Notes under the pieces: model-generated | What the model was told of the DNA's origin: nothing | Seen by the model: only the letters and a program-made list of their open reading frames with translations | Databases searched by the model: none | Position numbers and translations under genes: made by a program | Shown here: in pieces, positions 1-10,492 of the stretch | Numbering within the stretch: position 1 is the first letter of the stretch | Layout: every line of letters begins with the position of its first letter | From: Verticillium longisporum | Taxonomy: Eukaryota; Ascomycota; Sordariomycetes; Glomerellales; Plectosphaerellaceae | NCBI GenBank assembly: GCA_019188255.1 | Contig: JAETXT010000002.1 | Span: 3,224,001-3,288,000, forward strand | Reading direction: 5' to 3' | DNA: 64,000 nt

Positions 1-392
1 TTCACGCGTCTTCACGGCTGGGCGAGTTGTAAATGGTCAGACTTTGCATGCGCTTCGGAGGATTTGCTACCAAGACAGGGCCTAGACCAACGTGCTGCTG
101 GTGCTGGCTTGGAGTCGGGGCCCTTCTCCATCTCTATGCACAGCCGCATATTGCGCACAAGGCTGACGAGCGACTGTACGAGAAGTGATGTGAAGCAACC
201 ATCAAGATGGGTTACGCCAGACTTTTCTTTGCGCGCCAAAACAAGTGTCTACTTTAGACTGATCACTGTAGATTACCCCCCCCCTTCTCCTGCTGATCCC
301 ACGCGAAACTATCTCTCGACAACGGAGATCAGACGAGTGTACCGCGACTCGTGTTCTCTGCCATCATTGCACGGAGTCTGACCAACATTTGC

Positions 393-2177
393 TCAGCCCA
401 GTAGGTCATCCAGTCCGTTGCTGCTACTGGTGGGCTTGGCCGCCGTCGTAGACCCGCCGGCTTGTGCGCCCCAAATCCCGGCACTACTCTTTTCCTTGGC
501 CAATTGTCCCATGGCCGGTCCCTGTCCGGTGGAGGTGTTCGTTTTCTTGATGCCAGAGCTAGCTTGTGACCACAGAGCTCCAAATGCATCCCCACCAGCT
601 GCAGCGGGCTTGGCAGCTGCTGATTGAGCCGGTTTGATCGCGCCCATGCTTGAACCCATAGACACAGCGCTGCCAGTCTGCTGGGAAGCGGCTGACTGGA
701 CCGAGCCAAAGTAGTTAGGCCCGGCGGGTTGGTACCCGCCCATCTTGGGCGCCTGCGTTGCTGGCGAGGCCATCGCGGGAGTAGCGAATGACGAATAGTT
801 GGGTCCGGATGCCGTCGATGGGGCCGGAGATGCCAAGTTGACGATATTGCTGAGATCAGCTTGCTGCTGTGGCTGCAGGGGCTTCGGCGCGGCAAACGTG
901 GCAGTGGATGACGCGGCTGCCGTGACGGGAGCAGCAGAGGGAATGCCAGTCTGGGGAGCCGATACAAAGTCGTCAAACTCGTCATCGTCGTCATTGTTGG
1001 CAGCAGCTTGGGCGGATAGGGTGGAAAGCCCGCCAAAGCCAGAGCTCTGAGCTGGCGCAGGCGCAGGCGGCGCAGACGAGGACGAGACCGGCTCGTCAAA
1101 GGAGAACAGATCGACTTCAGGCTCCTTCTTTTTCTTTGGAGGCTCTGCTTTTGGCGCAGCAGCAACGGTAGGCCCGGTCCTCTTGGCGCGGGGAGCGGGG
1201 CGGTCGCGTGCGTCATACTCATCTTATGCCACGAATCTGTCCCCGCCACGGCTGCTCGAGCCGCCAGCACCCGAGCCGCCCTCCCTCCACTCGTCCGATT
1301 GTCCGCCGAAACCACCGCCGTCTCCGTAGACACCGCCGGAGTATCCGCCAAAGTTCGCAGCGGATGCGCCGCCCGACTCGCTGCCGAAACCGCCATATCG
1401 ACCGCCGCCGCTGCTGCCCGAGAAGCCACCACCAGCTCCACCCTCGACGCCCGTGTATTTGTTCTTGGTCGCTCGCGCCTTCTTGCGCTCGGATCTGATA
1501 CGTTCCACGTCACTCAGAAGCTCGGTAAGCTCCTTGGCGCGGTTGCGGACGTTGACACCCTGGTCCTTGCCGTTCTGATCGATGAAGTGAAATTGGCGCA
1601 ACATCTTCAATAGCGTGATATGGCCGCGGGCGTCGTCAATGACTCGTTCAGAACCGTGCTTGATGAGAAACTCCAAAAGCTGAAGAGCTTTGTAGATCTG
1701 GCGCCACTCCTCAGCGGCCTTTTCAGTGAAGCGACGATAGATCATGGGCATGATTTCGTTCAGCGTCGAGCTAGGGGCAGGTGTGTTAGCTTGAGTCGCC
1801 AATGTGAGAATGTTTTGTATCCCGAACACAACCCAGACGTACTAGTTGAAAGTGCCATTGGCAATCTCTTGCATTGTGGTGGATGATGCGCCCCATGGTT
1901 CGTTGTTGGTTGCCTCGCGGACCTGGCGGACGTTGCGTTAGGTTCGGGATCATTGGATGAATATGCAGGATGATACGGGCGCCCTTCCAGGCAAGTGGCA
2001 ACGAACCTTGGCTTCCATTTCGGTGTAATTCATAACAGCTGGTGAGGAGCGCTGTCAGCGACGGCCATAGGGGGTGGTCATACTGTTGGGCTTACCATTT
2101 TGAACCTTCCTGACACCGGCCTTGACGTCGTAGAGGGTCATGCCCGCGACGGTGTCCTTGAGGTTGTTCCAATCCAT
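393..2177 (-). CDS. ENT3: Epsin-type ENTH domain clathrin adaptor (Ent3-like), with one in-frame stop
   Basis: Proteins of this family bind phosphoinositides through an N-terminal ENTH domain and sort cargo into clathrin vesicles at the trans-Golgi and endosomes. Four exons fit: 2177-2096, 2038-2007, 1922-1843 and 1770-393, all with GT-AG junctions. The start MDWNNLKDTV and the following motif KAGVRKVQN are typical of the Ent3 branch. The ENTH fold covers roughly residues 1-150 and is followed by a Gly/Ser-rich linker. The tail carries acidic-aromatic motifs (DDDEFDDF, DAFGALW) of the kind that bind the GGA/AP-1 gamma-ear, and it ends in DDLLG. The oddity is a TAA at 1226-1224 that sits in frame between RFVA and DEYDARDR. 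The same frame stays open for about 275 codons on either side, so this looks like a single substitution or sequence error, not the gene end. Full length would be about 522 residues. Confidence 0.85.
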
Positions 2178-4033
2178 GGTGGGCAATTGTTATTGTGCTC
2201 ACTTCGACAGTGGCAGTGGTTGATGGAGAAGGGAGGGATGGGAGAGCGGCGCTCCAGCCTATTTGCACTCGCCGTTCACAGTGGTGGATGGTGTTTCAGT
2301 GGAGGCTTACTTGTTCAGTCGGAGATAGGTAGGCACAAGGACAGCGTCAGTGTGGCGGGTGGCCATGACGGTCAAGGTACCGCCTGTGCCTACAGTGGCT
2401 AACCTGACACCTTGTCACCGTCGGGCAGCCGCGCTTATTATGGGGCCTTGAAGCCGCTTGCTGGGTGATTGACTAACAGTGGAAAAGGTGTTCATCACGT
2501 GACCGATGTGGAAAAGAGGATGCTGAGCCAGGGGAGGAATATGGAAGACAGGCTGCAGCGGAGTGATTGATATGTTTTCTTGATTGTTAGATTACCGTAA
2601 GACAAGATGATGCGTGCCGTAGCTGCAAGGCCGAGTACTGATGAATGCTGCTGGTGTTCTTATGGCCTCTCAACCTGACCTACCTACCAGGTAGGTAGGT
2701 ACCTCTAGATACAAAAGTATAAGATGCCTGAGGACCTGGGTGGTCCGAGTGTCAGGGGCCAAAGTTGATGACAGCTCCAGCCTCAAGATCTCAAGACTTT
2801 TCCCCCTTCCCTTGAAGAGCACCATCAATCATCCATCAGATCTGGTCATCACACGTCAGTACTCTGTGTAACACTACTCGTATCATTCTTTTCTTCTCAT
2901 TAACTGTATTACCCCATTTTAGCAAGGTACGTTTGGCAGGCTTCTTTTGTCCCTTCTGAGCTGCACCTCATGCACCCCGTTCCTCGTCACCTAGCCATTG
3001 GCCTCGGGGAACAAAAACCTGTCACTCGGCTCGCTCCGGGTAGGGTCCCTCACCCGGGCGGGAGAGGAGAGATCTTGAACACCTGGCGCATGGCCTGCTT
3101 CGCCGAAGCTCTGTTCCTGAGATACAGACGTCACGCACTGCTGTACAGTCCTGGCTCGGTACATCATTGCATGTCCGCAATTGAATCGAGCCTCGCCCTA
3201 TCGAACAAACCGGTTTATCTTCGAGCTCCCACACTCAATTGTCCGGCAACGTGACGGGTGGGGGAAGCTTGACTGGCGAGGGACCATTGCTGCAGGAAGC
3301 TTTCGGGTCTTTTCTCAGGTCGCTTTCGCCGTCGGCCCCCTCTCTGTTTCCCCCGGATTTGAGCCAATCGGACCATCGGCAGCCTTCTTTGCTCTCAATC
3401 ATGTTTGTACGTAGGTACATGCGCGCCAGAATGGCGGTTGTTGAGCTGGTTTGCTGGCCATAGGCCAAGGGGTCGATGGCCTCTGTCGGTCGACCAACCG
3501 AGAACGAGGGCACTGTTGAGCTCAGAACGCGAGAGCTCCAGGCCCCGGCCCCACTGGAAGCGCACTGGAGCTGGCGTAATCAACTTCACCGCCGAGGATG
3601 GTGAAGTCATTGGTGGATGCAACTGGCATCAGACCAAAAAGCCAGGAAGCTCGTGCTCTGCCCTTCTCAGCGCTGCGCTGCAGAGCGCAGCACGGCGATT
3701 GACTTTGAGCTCTGGGGGTCGTCTTGTTCACAGCGTCGTTCCTGTTGGCTTCTTGGTAGCCAGGGTGGTCAGTCACGTCACTGCAGCATCTCGCTGGAGC
3801 AACACAAGCGTGGGGCCAAGCTCGAACCTGGAGCCCCTCAGTTCCGTGAATCCGTCACTGAGCTGACTTCACGTGACTGGCCACCGGGCCACCAGAAACC
3901 CCCTACCCACCCCTCGCCTCGCACCTGCCTCTGCCAACTATTCGTTACTTGGCCCCTTGTGGTGGGGAGCTCATGCGCTAACTGTGAACCCCCCTCCTGC
4001 AGCAGCTACCTCTCCGACTCCTCAGGCGAAAAA
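2178..4033. other. Divergent intergenic region ENT3 / cyclophilin
   Basis: No coding sequence I can support. It must hold the promoters of ENT3 (leftward) and cyclophilin (rightward). It contains a perfect short inverted repeat at 2678-2700 (listed separately) and pyrimidine-rich leader sequence from about 3890 onward. The several ORFs here lack codon bias and recognisable motifs. Confidence 0.6.
2678..2700. repeat. Perfect 11-bp inverted repeat (ACCTACCTACC-A-GGTAGGTAGGT)
   Basis: Seen directly: two 11-base arms that are exact reverse complements, separated by one A. The same ACCT/AGGT unit recurs in other intergenic regions of this window (20842-20866, 50388-50405). Confidence 0.9.
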
Positions 4034-4206
4034 ATGAGACCTGCCGCCGTGCTTCGACCCCTCCTACCCCGCCAACATAACCTCTTCTCCTGCTCTTCCG
4101 CACCCTCTCCTTTTCTCGACCTTCCACCTCCAGCTTTATCAAGCCAATTCGCTCAACCCTTCAATCCAACAAGCTTCCCGTCAGATACTTTTCTGCATCC
4201 ACCATC
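4034..4206 (+). other. Upstream leader that looks like a mitochondrial presequence of the cyclophilin gene
   Basis: An ATG at 4034 opens an Arg-rich, acid-free start (MRPAAVLRPLLPRQ). In the frame of the cytosolic start at 4207, the bases just upstream read IKPIRSTLQSNKLPVRYFSA, which also looks like a matrix-targeting and cleavage region. The two pieces are one base out of frame, and a TAA closes the second frame at about 4080. The only GT inside the first piece (GTGCTT) is a poor donor. Either one base is missing or an upstream exon splices to the strong pyrimidine-tract acceptor near 4130. In Neurospora crassa one cyclophilin gene is known to yield both a mitochondrial and a cytosolic protein, which supports this reading. 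The link itself is inference. Confidence 0.45.
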
Positions 4207-5082
4207 ATGCCTGGTCCTCAGGTGTAAGTCATTGCTCGCTTTGTATTTTGTTTCGTCGGCGTGCCTGCCTTGCAAGAGATGATTGCAGCCTTGCCAATGG
4301 GACCATCCAAGCTAACCTGCGTCACCTACTAGTTACTTCGACATCGAGTGGGAGGGTCCCAAGGTCGACAGCAACGGCCGTGCCTCCGGTGCTGCTGAGC
4401 GTAAGCTTCCTCTTTTCCTTCATGGGCCTCAGCCCAAGCGACATCTCCGTAGTTGCGAGATTGCCCCTCCTTTCCTCCATCACTATGACGCTCCCCCCCT
4501 CCCCCGAGGTCGGAAGCCCCAAGGTTGCCGATGCTGACTAGTCTATCTCTTGCAGAGCAGAGCGGCCGCATCACCTTCAACCTCTTCTACGACATTGTCC
4601 CCAAGACTGCCGAGAACTTCCGTGCTCTCTGCACTGGTGAGAAGGGTTTCGGCTACCAGGGCTCTTCCTTCCACCGCATCATCCCTGAGTTCATGCTCCA
4701 GGGTGGTGACTTTACTCGTGGCAACGGCACCGGCGGCAAGTCCATCTACGGCGAGAAGTTCGCCGACGAGAACTTCCAGCTGAAGCACGACAAGCCCGGT
4801 CTGCTGTCCATGGCCAACGCCGGCCCCAACACGTAAGTACCCCACCAGAGACTCCCTCTTGCTTCGTGTACACGTTGATCTGATATGACTTCCAGCAATG
4901 GCTCCCAGTTCTTCGTCACCACCGTTGTCACCTCGTGGCTCAACGGCCGTCACGTCGTCTTCGGCGAGGTCGCTGACGCTTCCTCCCTGAACATCGTGAA
5001 GGCTCTTGAGGCTACTGGCTCCCAGAGCGGTACCGTCAAGTACCCTAAGCGCGCCACCATCGTCAAGTCCGGCCAGCTGTAA
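4207..5082 (+). CDS. CPR1: Cyclophilin A-type peptidyl-prolyl cis-trans isomerase
   Basis: Catalyses cis-trans isomerisation of prolyl peptide bonds and is the cyclosporin A receptor of the cytosol. Four exons: 4207-4223, 4333-4400, 4556-4832 and 4896-5082, giving 182 residues beginning [15 protein letters not shown]. The catalytic patch is intact: [15 protein letters not shown] supplies the Arg, Phe, Met and Gln of the active site. [11 protein letters not shown] supplies the tryptophan needed for cyclosporin binding and the nearby His. The insert after DIEW (EGPKVDSNG) is characteristic of filamentous ascomycete cyclophilins. Codon use is strongly biased to C-ending codons, as expected for a highly expressed gene. 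The first two introns sit very early, so the first exon encodes fewer than six residues. An upstream in-gene leader suggests a second, mitochondrial isoform. Confidence 0.95.
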
Positions 5083-5548
5083 AGGGTGTCCCTCGACGAA
5101 ACATTGTACTCGAATCTTCCCTTTTCTCTCTCAGTGTGAGTGGCAGGAAATTAGGTAGGCGGGTAGTATGCTGAAGTAGTTGCGGAATGTGCGGTGCCTT
5201 GGCAGATGACGTCGATAAGCCAGGCTAGGTAGCTAGGTCAAGACGCAAAAGTTATAGCACTATCACCACCAATCTTTCTCTCGTTGTGTGTTCCTCGTCA
5301 ATTTAATGCGAGCGTAATAAATGTGTTGTCGTGACATTTTGAATTGGTTCAATCCATGCTCCTGTTGACCCGGCCCTAGTTGCCTATCAAGCCCATAATA
5401 ATTCTCAGGTTCCCCCCATACACATCCCAAGCATTCATTGATCCCTCCATCTGCATTTGATCATTCAATTTTGCCGCCCAACGCCGTTGCCATGCTGTTA
5501 TGAGAAAAAGAGACGTGGAACCGGAATTCCCAGTTGCGATAAGCAGCA
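5083..5548. other. Convergent 3' region cyclophilin / RPC34
   Basis: 3' flanks of two convergent genes. No coding signal. An AATAAA-like stretch (gcgtaataaatgtg) near 5310-5325 is a plausible cyclophilin polyadenylation region. Confidence 0.5.
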
Positions 5549-6833
5549 TCATTCCAACCCCAACCACCGCTGGTAGTACACGCAATTACTAGCACTGACC
5601 GGCCCTCCCTCTTCGCAGAGGTCAAACACTGGACACCTTCCACAAGGCGCCTCGGTGTACCCGTTGGCGTACGGCTCGGGGGCACCGCGCTCGATACCAC
5701 TCTCGTCGGCGCCCTGGCCGGCCCAGTTCCCCAGGCTCTGCTTGGCGGCGCGGCGCACGCGGAGGCCATGCTTGCCGCCGACGCGAATGGGCTCGACGAG
5801 GCCGTCAAAGACAAGGACATCTACAAGCTTCTGGATGTCGTCCACGCCAAGAGTCGTCTCCGTCGTGATGCCCGCCTGGGAGATGAAGCGCGCAATGTCC
5901 CGGACCGTGGGGTACTCCTTGTAGCCCGCAGGCAGGGGCAGATACGTCGTCTTGTCCACCTGTGTCGCTCCAACAGCGTGGGCCTCGCCCCCATTGGCGT
6001 CGTCGCTGATCTGCTCGGCGCCCCTCTTGCGGCCCCCGCTGGCGGTCCGCCCTTGACGATGCCCTTTTTCGGCACGGCCGCGCGCGCGTCGCCCCCTTGT
6101 GGAAGTAGCTGCTCTGTCGCTTGATGTAGTCGTAGATGACGCGCTGCAGCTCCTCGATGAAGGCCTCGTCGAGCGTCTGGTCTGTGAACCACGGTCCGCC
6201 CGTGGCGCGCTCCGAGGGCTGCATCGAAGCCTTGATGTACATCTTCTTATTGGGGTGCTCGACGTTCTTGAACGGCACAATGAGACCCTTGATGTGGAGC
6301 TGCTTGATGGCAGCCTTCATGACGGTGTCGTTCATGCTCAGGCGGTTGATGATCGTCTTGCTCCAGATTCCGTCGCCACCGGCATCGTCGATCATGCCGT
6401 ACACCATGCGCTGCTCGTCCGTCGTACATAGCTTGTACCTGTGAGAGCGCAGCAAGTCAGCCTTCTCGTCCGCCCGCCGCAAATCGATCAATTGTCCCTA
6501 TCACCCCCCAATTCCATTCGGGTGTCGCGAGAGAGAAACTCACTTGGCAGCCTCGGCCTTTGGCCGCCATCGCCACGCGAGGCCGCTCTGCGTCGCCACA
6601 GCATTGAGCAGCTTCTCGTTGGAGAGGCTCTGGAGCGCCTTAAGGAGCAGCGACGCATCGCGGTTGGGAATGACGTCGAGTTCGAGGAGATCATCCTGCG
6701 TGTAGAGTTGGTCCTCGCCGCCGTTGTTCTGACACGCCTCGTAGATGGCCTGCTTGATGACCTCGAGCTTGGTGGGGTCGGTCGCCGAGCTGGCCGGTGT
6801 CGCCGTCGAAGGCGTAGTTGCTTCGGGAGCCAT
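5549..6833 (-). CDS. RPC34: RNA polymerase III subunit RPC34/RPC6, with one frame slip
   Basis: Subunit of the RPC82-RPC34-RPC31 subcomplex that recruits Pol III to TFIIIB and helps melt the promoter of tRNA and 5S genes. Exon 1 is 6833-6544 (start MAPEATTPS chosen; an upstream in-frame Met at 6977 is possible). Exon 2 is 6438-5549. The winged-helix motifs are clear: GGDGIWSKTI and TGGPWFTD match the family. The C-terminus has the iron-sulfur cysteine set CGRCPVFDLC...SNC followed by YYQRWL, as in human RPC39. Between FHKG and KRGAEQISDD the frame moves by one base within the G run at 6092-6096, in a low-conservation linker. Removing one G gives about 392 residues. Pol III function is essential, so sequence error is more likely than loss. 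Confidence 0.88.
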
Positions 6834-7487
6834 TATGCGCCCTCGCTTCCTTGTATTTGCCGCGGTTGTTGAAGGATCGGGAAGCGAGGAGGAGGATGTT
6901 TGTGTTGGCGGGGTTGAGTCAGAGGCGAGGGAAGAAGCTTCGGCGCTTGAGACGAAGTAGTGCGCGCCCCCGGGCAAAGTCTAGTCGCAGTGAACAGCTG
7001 CTACATCTGCGAATGCACTGATGAGACTTTGGTCACCGTGAGCCGCGCATTGGACTGTCGAGAGGAAGAATTGGCTTTGAAAATGGGTCGGCGACGAGGC
7101 GAGGAGTTCGCCCTTTGGGGGAAGCTTCGAAAAATAATCGCTGCCCCGCCCACAAAGTTCTAGCCTCGCATCTTGCGCCGGCTAATCCCTGGCTCGGGGT
7201 CAGCGCTGGTCATCATCAGTTGGGACAAGAATATTCTCCGATTGCTTTATCACGACGACGACTACTGTACAATTGAGCTTGTTGTCGTCACACATCCCGT
7301 ACTTAGTCTCTCTATCATACATTGCTCAAGGAATCTACGAAGACGCATGTTTAACCTTCATGGCACCAGCCCAAGCTTCTATCATTACAGCCATAAACCA
7401 TAAAATCAACAGTCATCCAGAATTGCAGTTGTCTGCTTTGTAGCAGAATTCTATTGACATAAATCAAACATGCATCGGACGGTTGCC
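6834..7487. other. Intergenic, RPC34 promoter and ZIP transporter 3' flank
   Basis: The stretch reads away from RPC34 and into the end of the ZIP gene. No supported coding sequence beyond a possible N-terminal extension of RPC34 to 6977. Confidence 0.5.
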
Positions 7488-8996
7488 CTACGCGAAGCCT
7501 CCCAATGCCATGAGTGCTGCACCGCCCACCACGGCCGCGTAAGCCCTCCATCTCTTCTTTCCCGTGAGGGTGTGGTAGCTCTTCTCTGTGAGGAAGTCCT
7601 CTGACAGCAACTGTACGAGACCGGCGAACAGCAGTAGGCCAGCCGATATGGAGTTCATGAAGCCAACCATCAGGAGGCCGGTCTGACTCATAGGGTCATA
7701 CATCTTGTGTATCACCAACCCAATTAGTTGTCCGAAGGGTGTCGTGGCCCCGAATGCAAGCACCATCAGCCAGGGCCTCGCCGATTGACGCGGAAGCTGA
7801 ATGGCGGCAATACGACTGCCGAGAGCAAGACCCTCGAAAGTCTGATGGAAACTGATGGCGATGAGGAAAACGATGAATGTTGAACCTGTTGCCACTGAGA
7901 TTGCCATGCCGATGAATACGCTGTGGAATAGAATGCCACCCTCCAGCATCACACATTGGCGGAGTAGCCGGGCTTGTTCTTCGGGGGTCACGACGTGTGG
8001 CGTATTAGGCGCAGTGGGTGTTTGCGGCTTGCGTCTGGAGCGCAGGCCATTCATTGGCACGGCATCAAGCTCGTGCATATCCAGGTCAATATCCGAATCA
8101 TCTTCGTCTTCTTCTGGCCTGTTGAGCTTGAAGCTGGGACCTGATGCTGGCGGCCGCACTGGGCCCCCGGTTTGCAGGGGAGATGCGCCGGCCATGAGCC
8201 CGTCTGTGGCCTCCGTGTCGTGAAACGCTATATCTGAAGGGCGATGGCTTCCCTCTCGCCTGGCAGCGAGGCCATCCGTATTTCCATTTGCTGGGAAATT
8301 ATCCTTGTGTACAATGGGCGTCGTGTCGTCATCTTCGTCCCAGAACTGACCATAGTGGTGTGAGTGCGAGTGGCCGGCCCCACGGGTTGCGAGGTAGGAT
8401 TCGAGAGCGACGACGGTCAGGGCAGCGACCATGGCAACGAAGCCGGCCATGGGCGGGAAGCCCTCGTTGAAAAAGGAGGGAAGACATGGGTCGGTCAACG
8501 AGAGGAATGCCGTTGGCAATAGATGAACAAAGGCGGTGGCCAGCAGGACGCCCGTGCCAAAGTGCTGGCAGTAGAAAAGGATACGTTTCTGAAGTCGTCC
8601 CCCAGAGTTTCGCCGTGGTAGAAGGGGAATACCGCATGCTGTGTGCAGTTGCGATGTCAGCAGCGTTCTCGTGACGAGGGCGGAGAACAAGAGGGACAGG
8701 TCTAGCTTACAGATGGTGCTAAGAGACAGGATCAGGACGAGGGCGCCAATGTGTAGGGCAAGATCGTAAGAACCACGCTTGCCGGAACCGCATTGGGGTT
8801 TCGTCTTGTCGCCATCGTCTTTGCGTCTGGTCAGTTCGGCCAGGAGAAGGTCGGTTGGGATCGTGGCCCACGAGACATCTGTGGCCGAGGGCAGGAGCAA
8901 TTGTCAGCAACGGCGGGACGACGCAGTCAGGACGACGCAGTCAGGACGAGATCACATGGAATACAATGCAAGCGCACCTCTGGTCTGTGGATCCAT
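7488..8996 (-). CDS. ZIP family zinc/iron transporter (Zrt-like)
   Basis: Plasma-membrane or vacuolar divalent metal importer of the ZIP family. Three exons fit: 8996-8978, 8878-8711 and 8638-7488, about 445 residues. The 72-base intron at 8710-8639 is a multiple of three without stops, so an unspliced reading would wrongly insert 24 residues after LSTI. The start MDPQTRDVSW comes from a proposed small first exon; the alternative is an ATG at 8900. Helices include HFGTGVLLATAFVHLLPTA (TM2 with its His) and the TM4-TM5 metal site SVFIGMAISV and FHQTFEGLALGSR. A His-rich loop (GHSHSHHYGQ) follows TM3 and is typical of zinc-sensing loops. The cytosolic loop is long and acidic. C-terminal helices resemble fungal Zrt1/Zrt2. 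The substrate is inferred only from the family. Confidence 0.9.
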
Positions 8997-9796
8997 GATT
9001 GGAAAATCGTTTCAGCCTTTCGGGCTGGTGAAGTTATGCTGGTCGTCACCGGATGAATGAAGTCAAGGTCGATGACATGGCGGCTGCGCGAAGCGGAAGC
9101 AAAGATGCCATCAAGGTTTCGTGTCACTCGGCAAGGTTTGGGGCCAGATGGGCAGGAGGCTGCAAACTGGAACACGAACATGCTCCTTGAAAGGGACACG
9201 CCCGGATCCAGCGTCAGGCACGGCACGCATGGGGATAAGAGACCTTGAGACATGGGAAGGGGGAACCGAATTGTTCGCTTGGCGCTGCCATCGATCGCTG
9301 GCCTGCAGCAGGAGCTGCCGGTGGACGCGGAGAAGGACCCACCCCAGGCAACCCAGGCGACCCAAAAATGGACGAAACTTACGCACAGGGATGGGTCCTT
9401 CTTTCGGTGGACAAGCCTCGCTATGTGAATACTCGTGTCGACCTCCGGGTTTCGGCGACAAGACCACCGTCAGCCGCAAGAAAAAGCGTCACTGGTGCCT
9501 TGGCCGTCAAGTTGAACCGAGAACCAATGCAGCAATTGCGCAAGTGAGATTATTGTATTGCGTGTGTGTGTTGCGTGCGTGTCTTTCTACTAGGCAGGTC
9601 TGTAACGAATACTTTTGTTGCCTCCCCCCTAGGCTTGCCCAAGGTTGCCTTTCCGATTCTGCTTCCCACGTCATTATTCTCATTACGCAAGCCTCTTGTT
9701 GACAAGACACCTCGATTACGGCCAATAAAGACCACCCCTCGCCGGCGACACCTCACATCGGTACCCTTTTGTCGATAACGTCTATTCTCCAAGGTC
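8997..9796. other. Intergenic, ZIP promoter and 3' flank of the DUF7907-like gene
   Basis: ORFs in this stretch show no motif or codon bias. It lies upstream of the ZIP gene, so zinc-responsive sites may be here, but I could not identify a specific Zap1-type element. Confidence 0.45.
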
Positions 9797-10492
9797 CTAT
9801 TTGCTCCAGTCAATGGAGGCAACGTCGTCGTAGCAGCCCACTTCATTGACGAACTGGTGGCTCGCAATGGCGCCCGCAGGCAAATCCGCGAGCTTTGCAC
9901 ATTGAGGTACGAGTCTGATAGCGACACAGTCCTCGGGGATGTTCGACTCGGACTCGCCTTTTCGTTGATCTCCGTCTCGGCATGCTTCAGGAGAAGAAAC
10001 TTGCGTCCCTGGTAGTACGGTACACTTTCATTGCAGACGACATAGCTGCCGATTACCGGAGCCGTCAGATAGGCGTACGGCTCGGAACCGCTGGTGAGCT
10101 GCACACCCTTTGTGCCGTCTCCGGCATCAACGCGCACGGCTGAAACCGAGTCTTCGGCTTCCGCGATGTCGATGCCGTTGGGGAAAGGGGGTGCCGCCGT
10201 CGGTCACAACAGTGCCCTTGCTCTCGCTAATCTCTTGTTGAGTGCCGTTGACATACCACACGCGGGCGGAGCCGGTCGAGATGGCGGCGAGTGCCTGGCC
10301 CGCACCTACGTGGATGGAGGAGAGAGTGTAGTGGTTGATGGACTCGCAAAAGTCGGCCGCCGGGTTCGTCACATTAACAACGAGGGTAAAGCCTGACGAG
10401 GTGGATTTCTGGGGGTAGCTTGTTTGACGGACAGCCAGTGGTGATGCCGACGTCAAGCCGGCAAGGCCGACGAGGAAAGCGGTATTGCGCAT
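9797..10492 (-). CDS. Small secreted protein, DUF7907-like, with two frame slips
   Basis: Predicted extracellular protein of unknown function found in filamentous ascomycetes. The start MRNTAFLVGLAGLTSASPLA is a classical signal peptide, and a cleavage after SAS is likely. The body has alternating conserved pieces: FTLVVNVTNPAADF, SYVVCNESVPYYQGRKF, and a C-terminal block LPAGAIASHQFVNEV followed by CYDDVASIDW and a stop at 9797. These pieces lie in two frames. One extra base is needed near 10180-10190 (a C/T run) to explain the first change, and one missing base near 9956-9963 to explain the second. The second slip returns to the original frame, so only the middle third is displaced. Family assignment is from recall of the conserved C-terminal pattern and is moderate. 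The gene could be decaying or the assembly wrong. Confidence 0.65.

Noticed and set aside
329..1513. 394-codon minus-strand ORF overlapping the epsin gene
   Set aside because: Wrong frame; the epsin protein is read in the adjacent frame, apart from its one stop.
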